A DNA stretch of 64,000 nt, taken from assembly GCA_035527975.1 (NCBI GenBank), contig DATKZM010000068.1:1-64000 (forward strand), in the 5' to 3' direction. Positions 9,068 to 18,026 of the stretch are shown here, in pieces (within the stretch, counting starts at the first letter, position 1; the number at the start of each line of letters is the position of its first letter). Both the position numbers and the translations under genes were made by a program. The notes below the pieces were generated by a model. The model saw only the letters and a list, made by a program, of their open reading frames with translations. It was not told where the DNA came from and made no database searches. The DNA is from DATKZM01 sp035527975 (GTDB lineage Bacteria; Pseudomonadota; Alphaproteobacteria; JAPULJ01).

Positions 9068-10084
9068 TCAGCTCTTATCGGCAAGCGGCATGTTGAGAAG
9101 CAGGTTCTGCGGCTTCATGCGCAGTAACCCGTCCTGGGTCATCGCCAGACCCAGATAGATCGGCCGCCCGGCAATGTCAGCCCGCATCAGCGAAGGATCC
9201 TTGGCCTCGAGGCGGAAGAGCGCGATCAGACGCGCCAATCGATCCTCACTGACTTCACGGCCTTCGTAGAGCTCGTTCAGGATCGCCGTCGCTTCGGTGT
9301 CGAGCCCGATATGCCAGACCCAGCGCTCGTCGGTGATTTGCTGCACCGGCTGAATGGCGACATCGACGCCGAGCATGTGCGCGACCCAGGCCTCCATCAC
9401 ACGGCAGAGCGCGTCGAGCCCGGCGCCGGCGAAGCTGAGATCGAGCACCGTGTCGAAATGATCGGAGCGCGACCAGTAGGCCTCGGCGTTGTCCGCCGAC
9501 AGCACGTCGAGCTCGACCGCGGTCAACGCCGCATCGCCTTCGGCCAACAGGCGGGTCAGCCGGATCGGCTCGTCGTTGGGTTGCTGGTGGCGGTCGACGA
9601 TCTCGGCATCGGCAACCATCACCGCCCCGCCTTGGATGGTAACGCGCTGCTCGCGAAAAAGAAGTTCGGCGGCGCGTATCCGGATCGGATCGTCGGCGCC
9701 ATCGAGAATGCCACGCAGCATCATATGCGTGAGCTGCTCCAGGAAAAGCGGCGGGGTGTCGATCGCGCCGCGCTCAAAAATCGAAAGATAGCCGCGCTCG
9801 ATCGTGCCTCCACCCACCAGGTCGTCGCGGAAGCGCAGCATGATGCGGTAGTTGCCGGCAACATCGGGATCCGCGAGCGTCCGCAGCCGCGCCTCGTCGA
9901 CAGCCAGGCGCGGATTTTCCACGAGCGCCGCGTGGAGTTCGCGTTCGGCCTCGCAGGATTCGTCAACCGGCTCAAGTTCGGGGCGCATCAGGTAGGCGCG
10001 CAACAACTCATCGCCAACCTCAAGGTTGCCGTCGGCGTCGCGCGTCAGCAGGTGGTAGCCGGACGTGATCCAGAAATCGTGCAT
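9068..10084 (-). CDS. DUF6352-family protein
   Basis: A 338-aa soluble protein whose opening (MHDFWITSGYHLLTRDADG) and block LLRAYLMRPELEPVDESCEA match the DUF6352 family. No transmembrane segment, signal peptide or catalytic motif is evident. In related genomes this family sits with the same formate dehydrogenase accessory genes, so it may act on enzyme maturation; that is inference. It is followed by DUF6494 on the same strand. Confidence 0.78.
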   Translation of the reverse strand: MHDFWITSGYHLLTRDADGNLEVGDELLRAYLMRPELEPVDESCEAERELHAALVENPRLAVDEARLRTLADPDVAGNYRIMLRFRDDLVGGGTIERGYLSIFERGAIDTPPLFLEQLTHMMLRGILDGADDPIRIRAAELLFREQRVTIQGGAVMVADAEIVDRHQQPNDEPIRLTRLLAEGDAALTAVELDVLSADNAEAYWSRSDHFDTVLDLSFAGAGLDALCRVMEAWVAHMLGVDVAIQPVQQITDERWVWHIGLDTEATAILNELYEGREVSEDRLARLIALFRLEAKDPSLMRADIAGRPIYLGLAMTQDGLLRMKPQNLLLNMPLADKS

Positions 10085-10169
10085 GGTCGTTTGGCCAGCG
10101 ATACGTTCGGTAGATAGCCGGTGGCCGCACGGATCGTCTAGGCGGGCCGCCGGGGGCGCATCATCGCGA

Positions 10170-11003
10170 TTAAACCGGCGCTTGCAAGCGGGCGACGAAA
10201 TCGGCCATCAGCGCCAGCGTCTCCTGCTCGCGCTCTTCATGCGGCGTATGCCCACAATCGGGGGATGATATTTCGAGCGGACAACGCGCACGTTTCTGCA
10301 GCCGGTCGAGTTGAGCCATTGTTCCATATTCATCCCGGCTGCCGAGGATCGCCAGTACGGGGACCTCGATACTTGGAATCATTTCCTCTATCGAGAAATT
10401 CTCGAAGCCAGGCTGCAGCCAACTCGCCGCCCAGCCATAGAAGGCGCTGTCGACATTTCGCCCATGATAGCGCTTCAGCTTGGCGCGCAGACCGGGTATC
10501 TCACCCGTCTCATTTTTCGGCTCATTTGCCGTCTCATCCGTCCCGTCTGTCGCATCTGTTTCATACGTCGCGCGGGTGTGCCTGATCTGGTCCAAGGTTG
10601 CGCGCTCGGCGAAGACGTGCGGCGCCTCGGCGATGACGCCGCGCAACCCCGTCTTGACCTCGGCAGCGTAGACCAGCGCAATGGTGCCGCCATCGGAGTG
10701 GCCGATCAGGATGAACTCGTCGATGCCGGCGGCGGCCAGAACCTGCGGCAGGCGATCGCGGCCCTCGATCTGCATGAAGTCGAGCGGGCGCGGCCAGGTG
10801 CAAGTGTCGGACCCCGCGTGACCTTCGCGGCTGTAGACGAAGGCCTGGCAGCCGGTGGCCGCCGCCAGCTTCGCCGGAAAGCCCCGCCACAGCGCCACGC
10901 TGCCGAGCCCCTGATGCAGGAAGACGAGCGTTGGCCGGCCCGGCATACGCTCGCCAACCCACTCATACTCAAGCTCGCATCCATGCGCCTGAAGCATGGC
11001 CAT
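10170..11003 (-). CDS. Alpha/beta hydrolase
   Basis: A 277-aa alpha/beta-hydrolase fold protein. Visible elements are the oxyanion region FLHQGLGSVALW, the nucleophile elbow GHSDGG (Ser), the acid in LGSRDEYG and the catalytic His in DCGHTPHEE. An unusual Thr/Asp/Glu/Asn-rich low-complexity segment interrupts the cap near residues 147-166 (ETDATDGTDETANEPKNE). It is the last gene of the minus-strand run that starts at 21.8 kb, 60 nt after the SDR gene, so it may hydrolyse an ester, amide or acyl intermediate of that pathway; the substrate is not known. Confidence 0.85.
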   Translation of the reverse strand: MAMLQAHGCELEYEWVGERMPGRPTLVFLHQGLGSVALWRGFPAKLAAATGCQAFVYSREGHAGSDTCTWPRPLDFMQIEGRDRLPQVLAAAGIDEFILIGHSDGGTIALVYAAEVKTGLRGVIAEAPHVFAERATLDQIRHTRATYETDATDGTDETANEPKNETGEIPGLRAKLKRYHGRNVDSAFYGWAASWLQPGFENFSIEEMIPSIEVPVLAILGSRDEYGTMAQLDRLQKRARCPLEISSPDCGHTPHEEREQETLALMADFVARLQAPV

Positions 11004-11063
11004 CGCGTCATTCCGACCGGATTATTGCGTCGGATAGGGATGCGCGTTCACGGCCCACTTCAA

Positions 11064-11822
11064 CTAGCCGACCATGGCGTAACCGCCATTGATGCTGAGT
11101 ATCTGGCCGGTGATCCAGCTGGCGCCCTCGGAGGCAATGAAGGTAATTGCCGGCGCGATATCGCTTGCCTTGCCGATGCGGCCGAGCGGGTACTGGCGCA
11201 CGATCTTGTCGTAGTTTTTCTTCAGCCAATCCTGGTTGGTGTGATCGGTCGCGACCAACCCGAAAGCAACGCAGTTCACGTTGATCCCCGACGGCCCGAG
11301 CTCGCGCGCCAGCGACTTGGTCAGCGACAGCACGCCGCCGCGCGAGGCCGCAGTAATCGAAAGAAACTTCTCGCCGACCCGCGCGCTGTCACCGGTGACG
11401 TTGACGATGCGCCCGCTCTTCTGCGCGATCATGTGCGGGGCCACGGCATGGCAGCAATGGATCACACCATAGAGGCCGATATCGACCTGGCGCTTCCAGT
11501 CGTCGGGCGTGGTCTCGGTGAAGATGCGCGGGATAACGAAGCCGGCATTGTTCACCAGCACGTCGACGCTTCCTAAATCGCCGACGATCCCTGCGACCAT
11601 CGCCTGAACGCTTGGGTAGTCGGTGACATCGCACTGATAGGCGCGGGCCTCGCCGCCGCTACCCGTGATCTCGGCGGCGACGGCTTCGGCATCGTCGGCG
11701 GAGCGGTTGTAATTAACGGCGACCTTCGCGCCTTCGGCGGCCAACGCCAGCGACACCTCGCGCCCGACATCACGCCCGCCTCCGGTGACCAGCGCCACCT
11801 TGCCTTTCAGACCCATATCCAT
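11064..11822 (-). CDS. Short-chain dehydrogenase/reductase-family protein lacking the catalytic Tyr-Lys pair
   Basis: A 252-aa classical SDR fold: cofactor motif TGGGRDVG (residues 13-20), NNAG at 91-94, and a C-terminal WITGQILSINGGYAMVG. The YxxxK catalytic motif, expected at 157-161, reads T157-A-A-S-R161 (ITAASRGGVLSLTKS), so both Tyr and Lys are replaced although the surrounding helix is intact. Either it uses a different mechanism or it is not a dehydrogenase. The start ATG 11822 is behind an AAGGGAAA site. It lies 26 nt after the molybdenum hydroxylase large subunit gene and precedes the alpha/beta hydrolase. Confidence 0.85.
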   Translation of the reverse strand: MDMGLKGKVALVTGGGRDVGREVSLALAAEGAKVAVNYNRSADDAEAVAAEITGSGGEARAYQCDVTDYPSVQAMVAGIVGDLGSVDVLVNNAGFVIPRIFTETTPDDWKRQVDIGLYGVIHCCHAVAPHMIAQKSGRIVNVTGDSARVGEKFLSITAASRGGVLSLTKSLARELGPSGINVNCVAFGLVATDHTNQDWLKKNYDKIVRQYPLGRIGKASDIAPAITFIASEGASWITGQILSINGGYAMVG

Positions 11823-11848
11823 TTCCGATTTCCCTTGGATTTGTTCGG

Positions 11849-14215
11849 TTACTGCTTTTTCCTGGCCCGCTCGATCAGGCGGAACAGTCGTTCCGGGGTG
11901 ATCGGCAGCTCGTCGATCTCGATGCCGAGCGGCGCCAGCGCGTCGGTGACGGCGTTGGCGATCGCCGCCGGCGCACCGATGGTGCCGCCCTCACCCATGC
12001 CGCGGAAGCCGCCGATATTGTTGGGCCGCGCGGTCTCGACATGGACGAGTTCCATCGACGGAATTTCCGCCGCCGTGGGTACGAGGTAGTCGACGAAGCT
12101 CGCCGTCAACACTTGGCCCGCCTCGTCGTGGACAACCTCCTCGAACAGCGCCGCCCCGATGCCCTGCGCCACGCCGCCATGAACCTGGCCGTCGACGATC
12201 AGCGGGTTGATGATGCGCCCGCAATCCTCAGAGACGACATAGCGGCGCAGCACGACGCCATAGGTCTCCGGGTCGATTTCGAGCGCCACGATATGCGTCG
12301 CCGATGAAGTCGTGCCGAAAAAGGGATCGTAGGTCTTGGTGGCCTCGAGCGCGATGGTCTCGCGCAGCTCGTGCGGCAAGCGGCCGACCTCAGAATAGAA
12401 GGCGCGGGCAAGCTCGCGGAAGCTCAGGCGGCGATCGGTGCCGACCACCGAGATCGTGCCGCCCGCGACGTCGATATCGGCGGGCGCCGCCTCGAGCAGA
12501 TGCGAGGCGATCTCGATAACGTTCTCGCGCACCGTGCGCGCGCTCAGCGTCGCCGCGCCGCCGGCCAGAACCGCGCTGCGGCTGGCATAGGTCCCGGTGC
12601 CATGGGCCTGGCCGTCGCTGTCGCCATGCACGACCTCGACATCCTCGACCCGCACGCCGAGCTCCTCGGCGATGACCTGGGCGAGCGAGGTTTCCATGCC
12701 CTGCCCGTGCGAGGCGATGCCGAAGGTGGCGGTCACCGAGCCGGTCGAATCGATGCGCACCGTCGAGGTCTCGGTGCCGGTGTTGAGGGCCATGCCGGGC
12801 GCCGCGGCGATGCGCGAGCCGATGCCGGTAAGCTCGGCGTAGGAGGCGATGCCAATGCCGAACCAGCGGCCCGCCGCGCGGGCATTTTCCTGTTCCTGCC
12901 GGAGCGCTTCGTAGCCGATCTTCTCGCGCGCCGCCGCCAGGCATTCCTGAAAGCCCGAGCGGTCCCAGACCAGCCCCGAGCCGGCCTTGTAGGGAAACTC
13001 GTCCGCGACCACGAGGTTGCGCACGCGCAGCTCAGCCGGATCGATCTCAAGCCGGCGCGCGGCCATGTCGACCAGCCGCTCCATCACGAAGGTCGAGATC
13101 GGCCGGCCGACGCCGCGATAGGGGCCGAGCGGCGTCTTGGCTGTGGCCACCGCGCGCACCCGGCCGCGATAACACGGCAAGCGGTAGGGACCCGGCAGGA
13201 AACTCACCACCTGCACGGGCTCGACGGTGCAGGTCCACGGATAGATCGAATAGGCCCCGATATCGCCGAGGATATCCGCGCGCAGCGCTAGGAATTTGCC
13301 CTCATCGTCGACCGCCAGCTCGGCCTCGACGATCTCATCGAAGCCTTGTGTCGTGGTCATCAGGTCTTCCAGCCGGTCGCTGGTCCACTTGACCGGCCGG
13401 CCAAGCTTGCGGGCGAGCAAACAGACGATAAGGTCTTCGGCATAGAGCGAGGCCTTGCCCCCGAAGCCGCCGCCGACATCGGGCGCGACAACCCGCACGC
13501 GGTGCCCCGGAATGTCGAGGGCCTCGGAGAGGGCATCGCGGATAATGCCGGGGACCTGCGTCGTTGCGTGCAGGGTGAGGCTGCGCTTGCCCTGATCGTA
13601 TTCGGCAAGGTAGCTGCGGTTCTCGATTGCGCAGGGCGATTTGCGGCGAAAGCGGAACCGCCCGCCGACAGTAAGCGCGGCCGACTTGAACGCTTCATCC
13701 ACTTCGCCGCGCTCGAACTCGCGCAGCGCGATGATGTTGGTGCCGGCCTCATCGTGCAGCAGCGGCGCGCCCTCGGCCGCGGCAACCTCGGGATCGGTCA
13801 GCTCGGCCAGCGGCTCGAACGCGATGACGATCTGCTCGGCCGCATCCTCGGCCAGATAGCGGCTCTCGGCCACCACCGCGACCACCGCCTCGCCGACATA
13901 GCGAACCTTCTCAACTGCCAGCGGCTGGTTGGTGGTGGCGTGGTAGTTCTGCATCCGCGACTCGGCGCGCGCCGGCCGGACCGCGCCCGCGATGTCCTTG
14001 GCGGTGACCACCGCGACGACCCCCGGCATGGCCTGGGCCGCCGAGACGTCGATGTCAACGATCCGCGCATGGGCCTCGTCGCTGCGCCGGAAGGCGACGT
14101 GCAGCATGCCGGCGCGCTTGAGGTCGTCGGTGAAGCGGCCGACGCCGGCCAGGAACCGCGGATCCTCGACCCGTTGGACGCGCGCGCCGATGATCTTGGG
14201 GCGGGCCTCGTTCAT
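11849..14215 (-). CDS. Molybdenum hydroxylase large subunit (xanthine dehydrogenase / CoxL form II-like), set 1
   Basis: A 788-aa molybdopterin-cytosine-dinucleotide-type subunit of the xanthine oxidase family. The Mo-site loop near residue 363 reads PYRGVGRP, not the AYRCSFR of true CO dehydrogenase. The base-catalyst Glu sits in RGMGEGGTIGAP, about E742. Start is ATG 14213-14215, which overlaps the small-subunit stop (ATGA); the frame is open to 14560 but that part lies over the small-subunit gene. With the FAD and [2Fe-2S] subunits just upstream it forms a complete heterotrimeric hydroxylase that inserts oxygen from water into an aromatic heterocycle or aldehyde; the substrate is unknown. 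Confidence 0.92.
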   Translation of the reverse strand: MNEARPKIIGARVQRVEDPRFLAGVGRFTDDLKRAGMLHVAFRRSDEAHARIVDIDVSAAQAMPGVVAVVTAKDIAGAVRPARAESRMQNYHATTNQPLAVEKVRYVGEAVVAVVAESRYLAEDAAEQIVIAFEPLAELTDPEVAAAEGAPLLHDEAGTNIIALREFERGEVDEAFKSAALTVGGRFRFRRKSPCAIENRSYLAEYDQGKRSLTLHATTQVPGIIRDALSEALDIPGHRVRVVAPDVGGGFGGKASLYAEDLIVCLLARKLGRPVKWTSDRLEDLMTTTQGFDEIVEAELAVDDEGKFLALRADILGDIGAYSIYPWTCTVEPVQVVSFLPGPYRLPCYRGRVRAVATAKTPLGPYRGVGRPISTFVMERLVDMAARRLEIDPAELRVRNLVVADEFPYKAGSGLVWDRSGFQECLAAAREKIGYEALRQEQENARAAGRWFGIGIASYAELTGIGSRIAAAPGMALNTGTETSTVRIDSTGSVTATFGIASHGQGMETSLAQVIAEELGVRVEDVEVVHGDSDGQAHGTGTYASRSAVLAGGAATLSARTVRENVIEIASHLLEAAPADIDVAGGTISVVGTDRRLSFRELARAFYSEVGRLPHELRETIALEATKTYDPFFGTTSSATHIVALEIDPETYGVVLRRYVVSEDCGRIINPLIVDGQVHGGVAQGIGAALFEEVVHDEAGQVLTASFVDYLVPTAAEIPSMELVHVETARPNNIGGFRGMGEGGTIGAPAAIANAVTDALAPLGIEIDELPITPERLFRLIERARKKQ

Positions 14216-14709
14216 GGCTTTCCGCCGTCGCCTGTCTTGACGCGCGCTTTGGCAACGGCGCGGACCGCATCGACGATGTGCGCGTAGCCGGTGCAGCGGC
14301 AGAGATTGCCCGAAAGCCCTTCGCGGATCTCTTCGTCGCTGGCGAGGGGGTATTTCTTCAGGAGATCGACCGAGGTCATCAGCATGCCCGGCGTGCAGAA
14401 GCCGCATTGCAGCGCGCCGTGCTCGCGGTAGGCCTGCTGGAGCGGGCTCAGATCCTCGACGGTGCCGAGGCTTTCCACCGTCTCGATCTCGGCGCCGTCG
14501 AGCTGCACCGCAAACGTAAGACACGAGCGCACACTGTCGCCGTTGAGGAGCACGGTGCAAGCGCCGCAGACACCGTGCTCGCAGCCGACATGGGTCCCGG
14601 TGAGCCCCAGTGTCTCGCGCAGAAAATCGGCGAGCAGCAGCCGCGGCTCGACGTCCTTCTCGTGGCGCACCCCGTTGACGGTGAGCGATATTCGAAGCGT
14701 TCCGTTCAT
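14212..14709 (-). CDS. Molybdenum hydroxylase [2Fe-2S] small subunit, set 1
   Basis: A 165-aa two-cluster subunit (CoxS/XdhA type). The plant-type [2Fe-2S] site has C43, C48, C51 and C63 (CEHGVCGAC and RSC). The C-terminal helical cluster has C102 and C105 (CGFCTPG) and C137 and C139 (LCRCTGY). It transfers electrons from molybdenum to the FAD subunit. It overlaps both neighbours by 4 nt (medium subunit upstream, large subunit downstream), so the three are translationally coupled. Confidence 0.94.
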   Translation of the reverse strand: MNGTLRISLTVNGVRHEKDVEPRLLLADFLRETLGLTGTHVGCEHGVCGACTVLLNGDSVRSCLTFAVQLDGAEIETVESLGTVEDLSPLQQAYREHGALQCGFCTPGMLMTSVDLLKKYPLASDEEIREGLSGNLCRCTGYAHIVDAVRAVAKARVKTGDGGKP

Positions 14710-15581
14710 GCGGCCGCCTCCGCCGCGCGGTCCCAGGCCGCGGCGAGCGCGCGGCGCGTCAGCACGCCCACGAGATGGCGCCGGTAGTCGGCCGAGCCGT
14801 GCAAATCGTCCTCGGGCTCTGCCGCCGATGCCGCGGCTTGGGCGGCGGCAGCAATCAGCTCGGCGTCGTGCTGTTTGCCGTGCAAGATTTTTTCTGCAGC
14901 GCGCGCGCGGATCGGCGTTTGACCGACGCCCAGAAGCGCAACCCGCGCCTCGGCGACAGCATTGCCATCAAGCGCGATCGTGACCCCGACACCGGCAATG
15001 CCGAAGTCGCCCGAGCGCCGGGCGAATTCCTCGAAGGCCCAGCCGGTTTGCGCGGGCAGCGCAGGCAGCCGGACCCCGGTAACGATCTCGTCCTCTTCCA
15101 GCGTCGTCGACAGGGCGCTCTCAAAAAAGTCCTGGGCGGCGATCACGCGCTCGCCCTTGGGCCCGGCGGCCTCGATCTCGGCATCGAGCAGGACCGCTAT
15201 TGTCGGCAGCTCGGCGGCCGGATCGGCGTGGCAAAGGCTGCCGCCGATCGTGCCGCGATTGCGGATCGCCAGATGGGCGACGAACTGCATCGCCGCGTTC
15301 AGCACCGGAAAGCGCGCTTTCACGATCTCGGAAGTTTCCAGGGTGCGGTGCCGGGTCAGCGCGCCGATGCGCAAGCCGCCCTCATGCTCGCTGACGCCGT
15401 CGAGGCCGGGAATGCGGTTGAGATCGACGAGCACCGCGGGGCTAAGCAAGCGGAAGTTGAGCATCGGCACCAGGCTTTGCCCACCGGCGATGACTTTCGC
15501 CTCGCCATCGTGTTGGACCAGCAAGGAGACAGCCTCATCCACGCTTCCGGCGGCGACATATTCGAAGGCGGGAGGTTTCAT
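14706..15581 (-). CDS. Molybdenum hydroxylase FAD-binding medium subunit, set 1
   Basis: A 291-aa CoxM-type FAD subunit. FAD-binding motifs are present: AGGQSLVPMLNFRL near residue 32 and IRNRGTIGGSLCHADPAAEL near residue 105. The C-terminal CO-dehydrogenase flavoprotein domain ends with HGSADYRRHLVGVL. It is the first gene of the set (order medium-small-large) and lies 11 nt after the enoyl-CoA hydratase homologue on the same strand. Confidence 0.93.
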   Translation of the reverse strand: MKPPAFEYVAAGSVDEAVSLLVQHDGEAKVIAGGQSLVPMLNFRLLSPAVLVDLNRIPGLDGVSEHEGGLRIGALTRHRTLETSEIVKARFPVLNAAMQFVAHLAIRNRGTIGGSLCHADPAAELPTIAVLLDAEIEAAGPKGERVIAAQDFFESALSTTLEEDEIVTGVRLPALPAQTGWAFEEFARRSGDFGIAGVGVTIALDGNAVAEARVALLGVGQTPIRARAAEKILHGKQHDAELIAAAAQAAASAAEPEDDLHGSADYRRHLVGVLTRRALAAAWDRAAEAAA

Positions 15582-15592
15582 GCTCTTGTCAC

Positions 15593-16366
15593 CTAGCGGC
15601 CCTTGAACACGGGCTCGCGCTTTTCGCCGAAGGCCGCCCGCGCCTCTTTGTAATCCTGGCTCTGGCTGGCCGCTTCGATGAGCGCCAGGGCGCCCGCCTC
15701 ATCCTGCGCCCACGCGCCGCGTTCGAGGCCCGTGAGGAGCGCCTTGGTGCCGGCGATCGAGAGCGGCGCGCGGGTGGCCATCACGCCGGCGAAATCGCGC
15801 GCCGCCTCAAGCGGCTCGGCGGCCACCTCGTCCAGGAAGCCATAGGAATACGCCGTCCTGGCATCGAGGCGCTCGGCTGCGAACAGCATGCGCTTGGCGT
15901 TCGCCAGCCCGACCAATGCAAGAAGGTTCTGGGTCTCGCGCAATCCGTAGACAATGCCGAGCCGCGAGGCGGGGATGAAGATCGTGGCACCCGGTGCGGC
16001 GATGCGGAAATCGCAGGCGAGCGCGAGGCCGCAGCCGCCCCCGACGCAGAAACCGTCGATCGCGGCAATGACCGGTTTGGGCGCGGCCGCAATTGCATCG
16101 CAGCAATGATCGACGGCCTCGTCGTAGTCGTGGACCTGTTCGGGCGTGTCGCGGACCTGCCCGAACTCGGTGATGTCGGCGCCGGCGCAGAAATTGCCGC
16201 CCGCGCCGCGCAGGATGATGGCGCGGATATCGGCCTGCGATCCCAGTTTCGCGATGACGCGCGGGATCTCGCGCCACATATCGAGCGTGACGGCGTTCTT
16301 GCGGTCGGGCCGGTCGAGGACGACCTCGACGACCGGCGCGTCGCCTTCAATTCTTATAACGGTCAC
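15593..16366 (-). CDS. Enoyl-CoA hydratase/isomerase-family protein with atypical active site
   Basis: A 257-aa crotonase-fold protein. The oxyanion-hole blocks are present (NFCAGADITEF, residues 58-67; GGGCGLALACDF, 110-120). The two Glu residues used by typical hydratases are absent: G113 stands where GGGCE is expected, and A133 (IPASRLG) where PE is expected. So it is a crotonase-superfamily member of unsure reaction (isomerase, hydrolase, decarboxylase or lyase). It lies between the quinone-oxidoreductase-like gene and the medium subunit of set 1. Confidence 0.86.
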   Translation of the reverse strand: MTVIRIEGDAPVVEVVLDRPDRKNAVTLDMWREIPRVIAKLGSQADIRAIILRGAGGNFCAGADITEFGQVRDTPEQVHDYDEAVDHCCDAIAAAPKPVIAAIDGFCVGGGCGLALACDFRIAAPGATIFIPASRLGIVYGLRETQNLLALVGLANAKRMLFAAERLDARTAYSYGFLDEVAAEPLEAARDFAGVMATRAPLSIAGTKALLTGLERGAWAQDEAGALALIEAASQSQDYKEARAAFGEKREPVFKGR

Positions 16367-16463
16367 CAGTCGCGTCCCCCGGCCACGCCGCGACCCAGCG
16401 GCGGTATCCTTAGTTTAGCGGAGTTGGCCGGTCGGACAAATCCCGTCAGCGCCCGAACGCCCG

Positions 16464-17474
16464 TCAGCGCCCGACCGTGAGCACGATCTTGCCCATCATT
16501 TTGCGGCCAATCATCTGGCCGAATGCCTGCTGGAAATCATCGATGGGCATCGTTGCCGTGATGTTGGGCTTCACCTTGCCGTCAATGTAGAGCCGGGCGG
16601 TCTCGGCGACCGCGGTTTCGATCTGGTCGTAGGCTTCCTCAAAGCGGATGTCGAGCGGCGCGCCCATAACCGAAATATTATTATAAAGCAGATAGTTGGC
16701 CTTGGCCGAGGGAATGCTGCCGCCGGCAAAGCCGACAATGACAAGCCGCCCGCCGAAGTTGAGCACCCGCAGCGAGGCCTCGAAGATATCGCCGCCCACG
16801 GCTTCCAGGACGACGTCGCAGCCGCGCCCGTCGGCGACGCCGGTGGCCTCGGCGACCTGGGCCTTCAGATGATCCTTGAGCGCGGCAAGGTCGGGCGCGT
16901 TGGTGTCGACCAATGCATCCGCGCCGTTCTCCATGGCGAGCTTGCCCTTCTCGGGTGTGGAGACCGCCGCCAATACCTTGGCCCCGCGCGCCTTGCAGAG
17001 CTGGATCGCGGCAAGACCGACGCCGCCGGCCGCGCCCGTGATCATCACCGTGTCGCCGGCCTTGACCTGCCCACGAACATCGACCGCGATCCAGGCGGTG
17101 TTGAAGGGCGTTATCATGGCCGCGGCCGCCTCGAAATCCATGCCGTCGGGCAGCACGAAGCAGCGCTTCTGCGGGGCGGCGGTAAGCTCGCCGAAGGCGC
17201 CGGTGAAGACCTGCGCCACTACCCGGTCGCCCGGCCTGCAGCGCGTCACCTCCGCGCCGACCTCGCGCACCACGCCGGCAAGGTCGCGGCCCGGCACGAA
17301 CGGCACCGGCGCGCGCTTCTGGTAAAGGCCGCGCAGCATCAAGGCATCGGGGTAGTTGACGCCGATCGCATGGGTCTCGATCAGCACGTCGTCCGGACCG
17401 ATCTTCGGATCCGGCCACTCCTCTACCTTATGCGCTTCGATCGGCCCGAACTCGTGAATGACGATTGCCCGCAT
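16464..17474 (-). CDS. NADPH:quinone oxidoreductase-family zinc-independent MDR protein
   Basis: A 336-aa medium-chain dehydrogenase/reductase of the quinone oxidoreductase branch. The N-terminal GroES-like domain has NYPDALMLRGLYQ and PGRDLAGVV; it lacks the Cys/His ligands of zinc alcohol dehydrogenases. The Rossmann motif is GAAGGVGLAAIQL near residue 148. It could reduce an alkene, quinone or enoyl-type intermediate. It starts 18 nt after the second [2Fe-2S] subunit stop on the same strand. Confidence 0.88.
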   Translation of the reverse strand: MRAIVIHEFGPIEAHKVEEWPDPKIGPDDVLIETHAIGVNYPDALMLRGLYQKRAPVPFVPGRDLAGVVREVGAEVTRCRPGDRVVAQVFTGAFGELTAAPQKRCFVLPDGMDFEAAAAMITPFNTAWIAVDVRGQVKAGDTVMITGAAGGVGLAAIQLCKARGAKVLAAVSTPEKGKLAMENGADALVDTNAPDLAALKDHLKAQVAEATGVADGRGCDVVLEAVGGDIFEASLRVLNFGGRLVIVGFAGGSIPSAKANYLLYNNISVMGAPLDIRFEEAYDQIETAVAETARLYIDGKVKPNITATMPIDDFQQAFGQMIGRKMMGKIVLTVGR

Positions 17475-17492
17475 GGCTCAGCTCCCATTTCT

Positions 17493-18026
17493 TCAATTGT
17501 CGTCGTGATCTTGGCTCTGGTTTTTCGACGCCTCTCCGCGGAGCACCGCGGCGGCGGCGAGCGCCGCATCCACGATCTCCTGATAACCGGTGCAGCGGCA
17601 GATATTGCCGCCGATGGCGATGCGAATCTCGCGCTCGCTCGGGTTCGGATTGCGCTCCAGCACCTCGCCCAGGCTCATCAGCAAGCCGGGGGTGCAGAAG
17701 CCGCATTGCAGCGCGAAGTTTTCGTGGAAGGCCTGTTGCAGCGGCGAGAGCGTGCCATCGCGCGCCGCCAGCCCCTCGACCGTCTCCAGCGCCTTGCCGT
17801 CGGCCTGGACCGCCAGCATCAGGCAGGCGCGCGCGGCGCGGCCGTCGACCCGGATCGTGCAGGCGCCGCAGACGCCGTGCTCGCAGCCGACATGGGTGCC
17901 GGTGGCGCCCAGCTCGTGGCGCAGAAAATCGACCAGCAGCATGCGCGGCTCGGCATAGCCCTCGACGCTTTCGCCGTTCAGCGTCAGCGCGATCCGGTGG
18001 TGGGCATCCTTAGCGATCAGCGGCAT
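17493..18026 (-). CDS. Molybdenum hydroxylase [2Fe-2S] small subunit, set 2
   Basis: A 177-aa CoxS-type subunit. Cluster ligands are C48, C53, C56 and C68 (CEHGVCGAC) for the plant-type site, and C108, C111, C143 and C145 (QCGFCTPG, ICRCTGY) for the second. Its start overlaps the upstream FAD subunit by 17 nt. It is clearly paralogous to set 1 but not identical. It carries electrons from the large subunit to FAD. Confidence 0.94.
   Translation of the reverse strand: MPLIAKDAHHRIALTLNGESVEGYAEPRMLLVDFLRHELGATGTHVGCEHGVCGACTIRVDGRAARACLMLAVQADGKALETVEGLAARDGTLSPLQQAFHENFALQCGFCTPGLLMSLGEVLERNPNPSEREIRIAIGGNICRCTGYQEIVDAALAAAAVLRGEASKNQSQDHDDN

Noticed and set aside
14216..14560. N-terminal extension of the set 1 large subunit
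   Set aside because: The extension is read out of frame over the small-subunit gene; the ATG at 14213-14215 starts the conserved family sequence.
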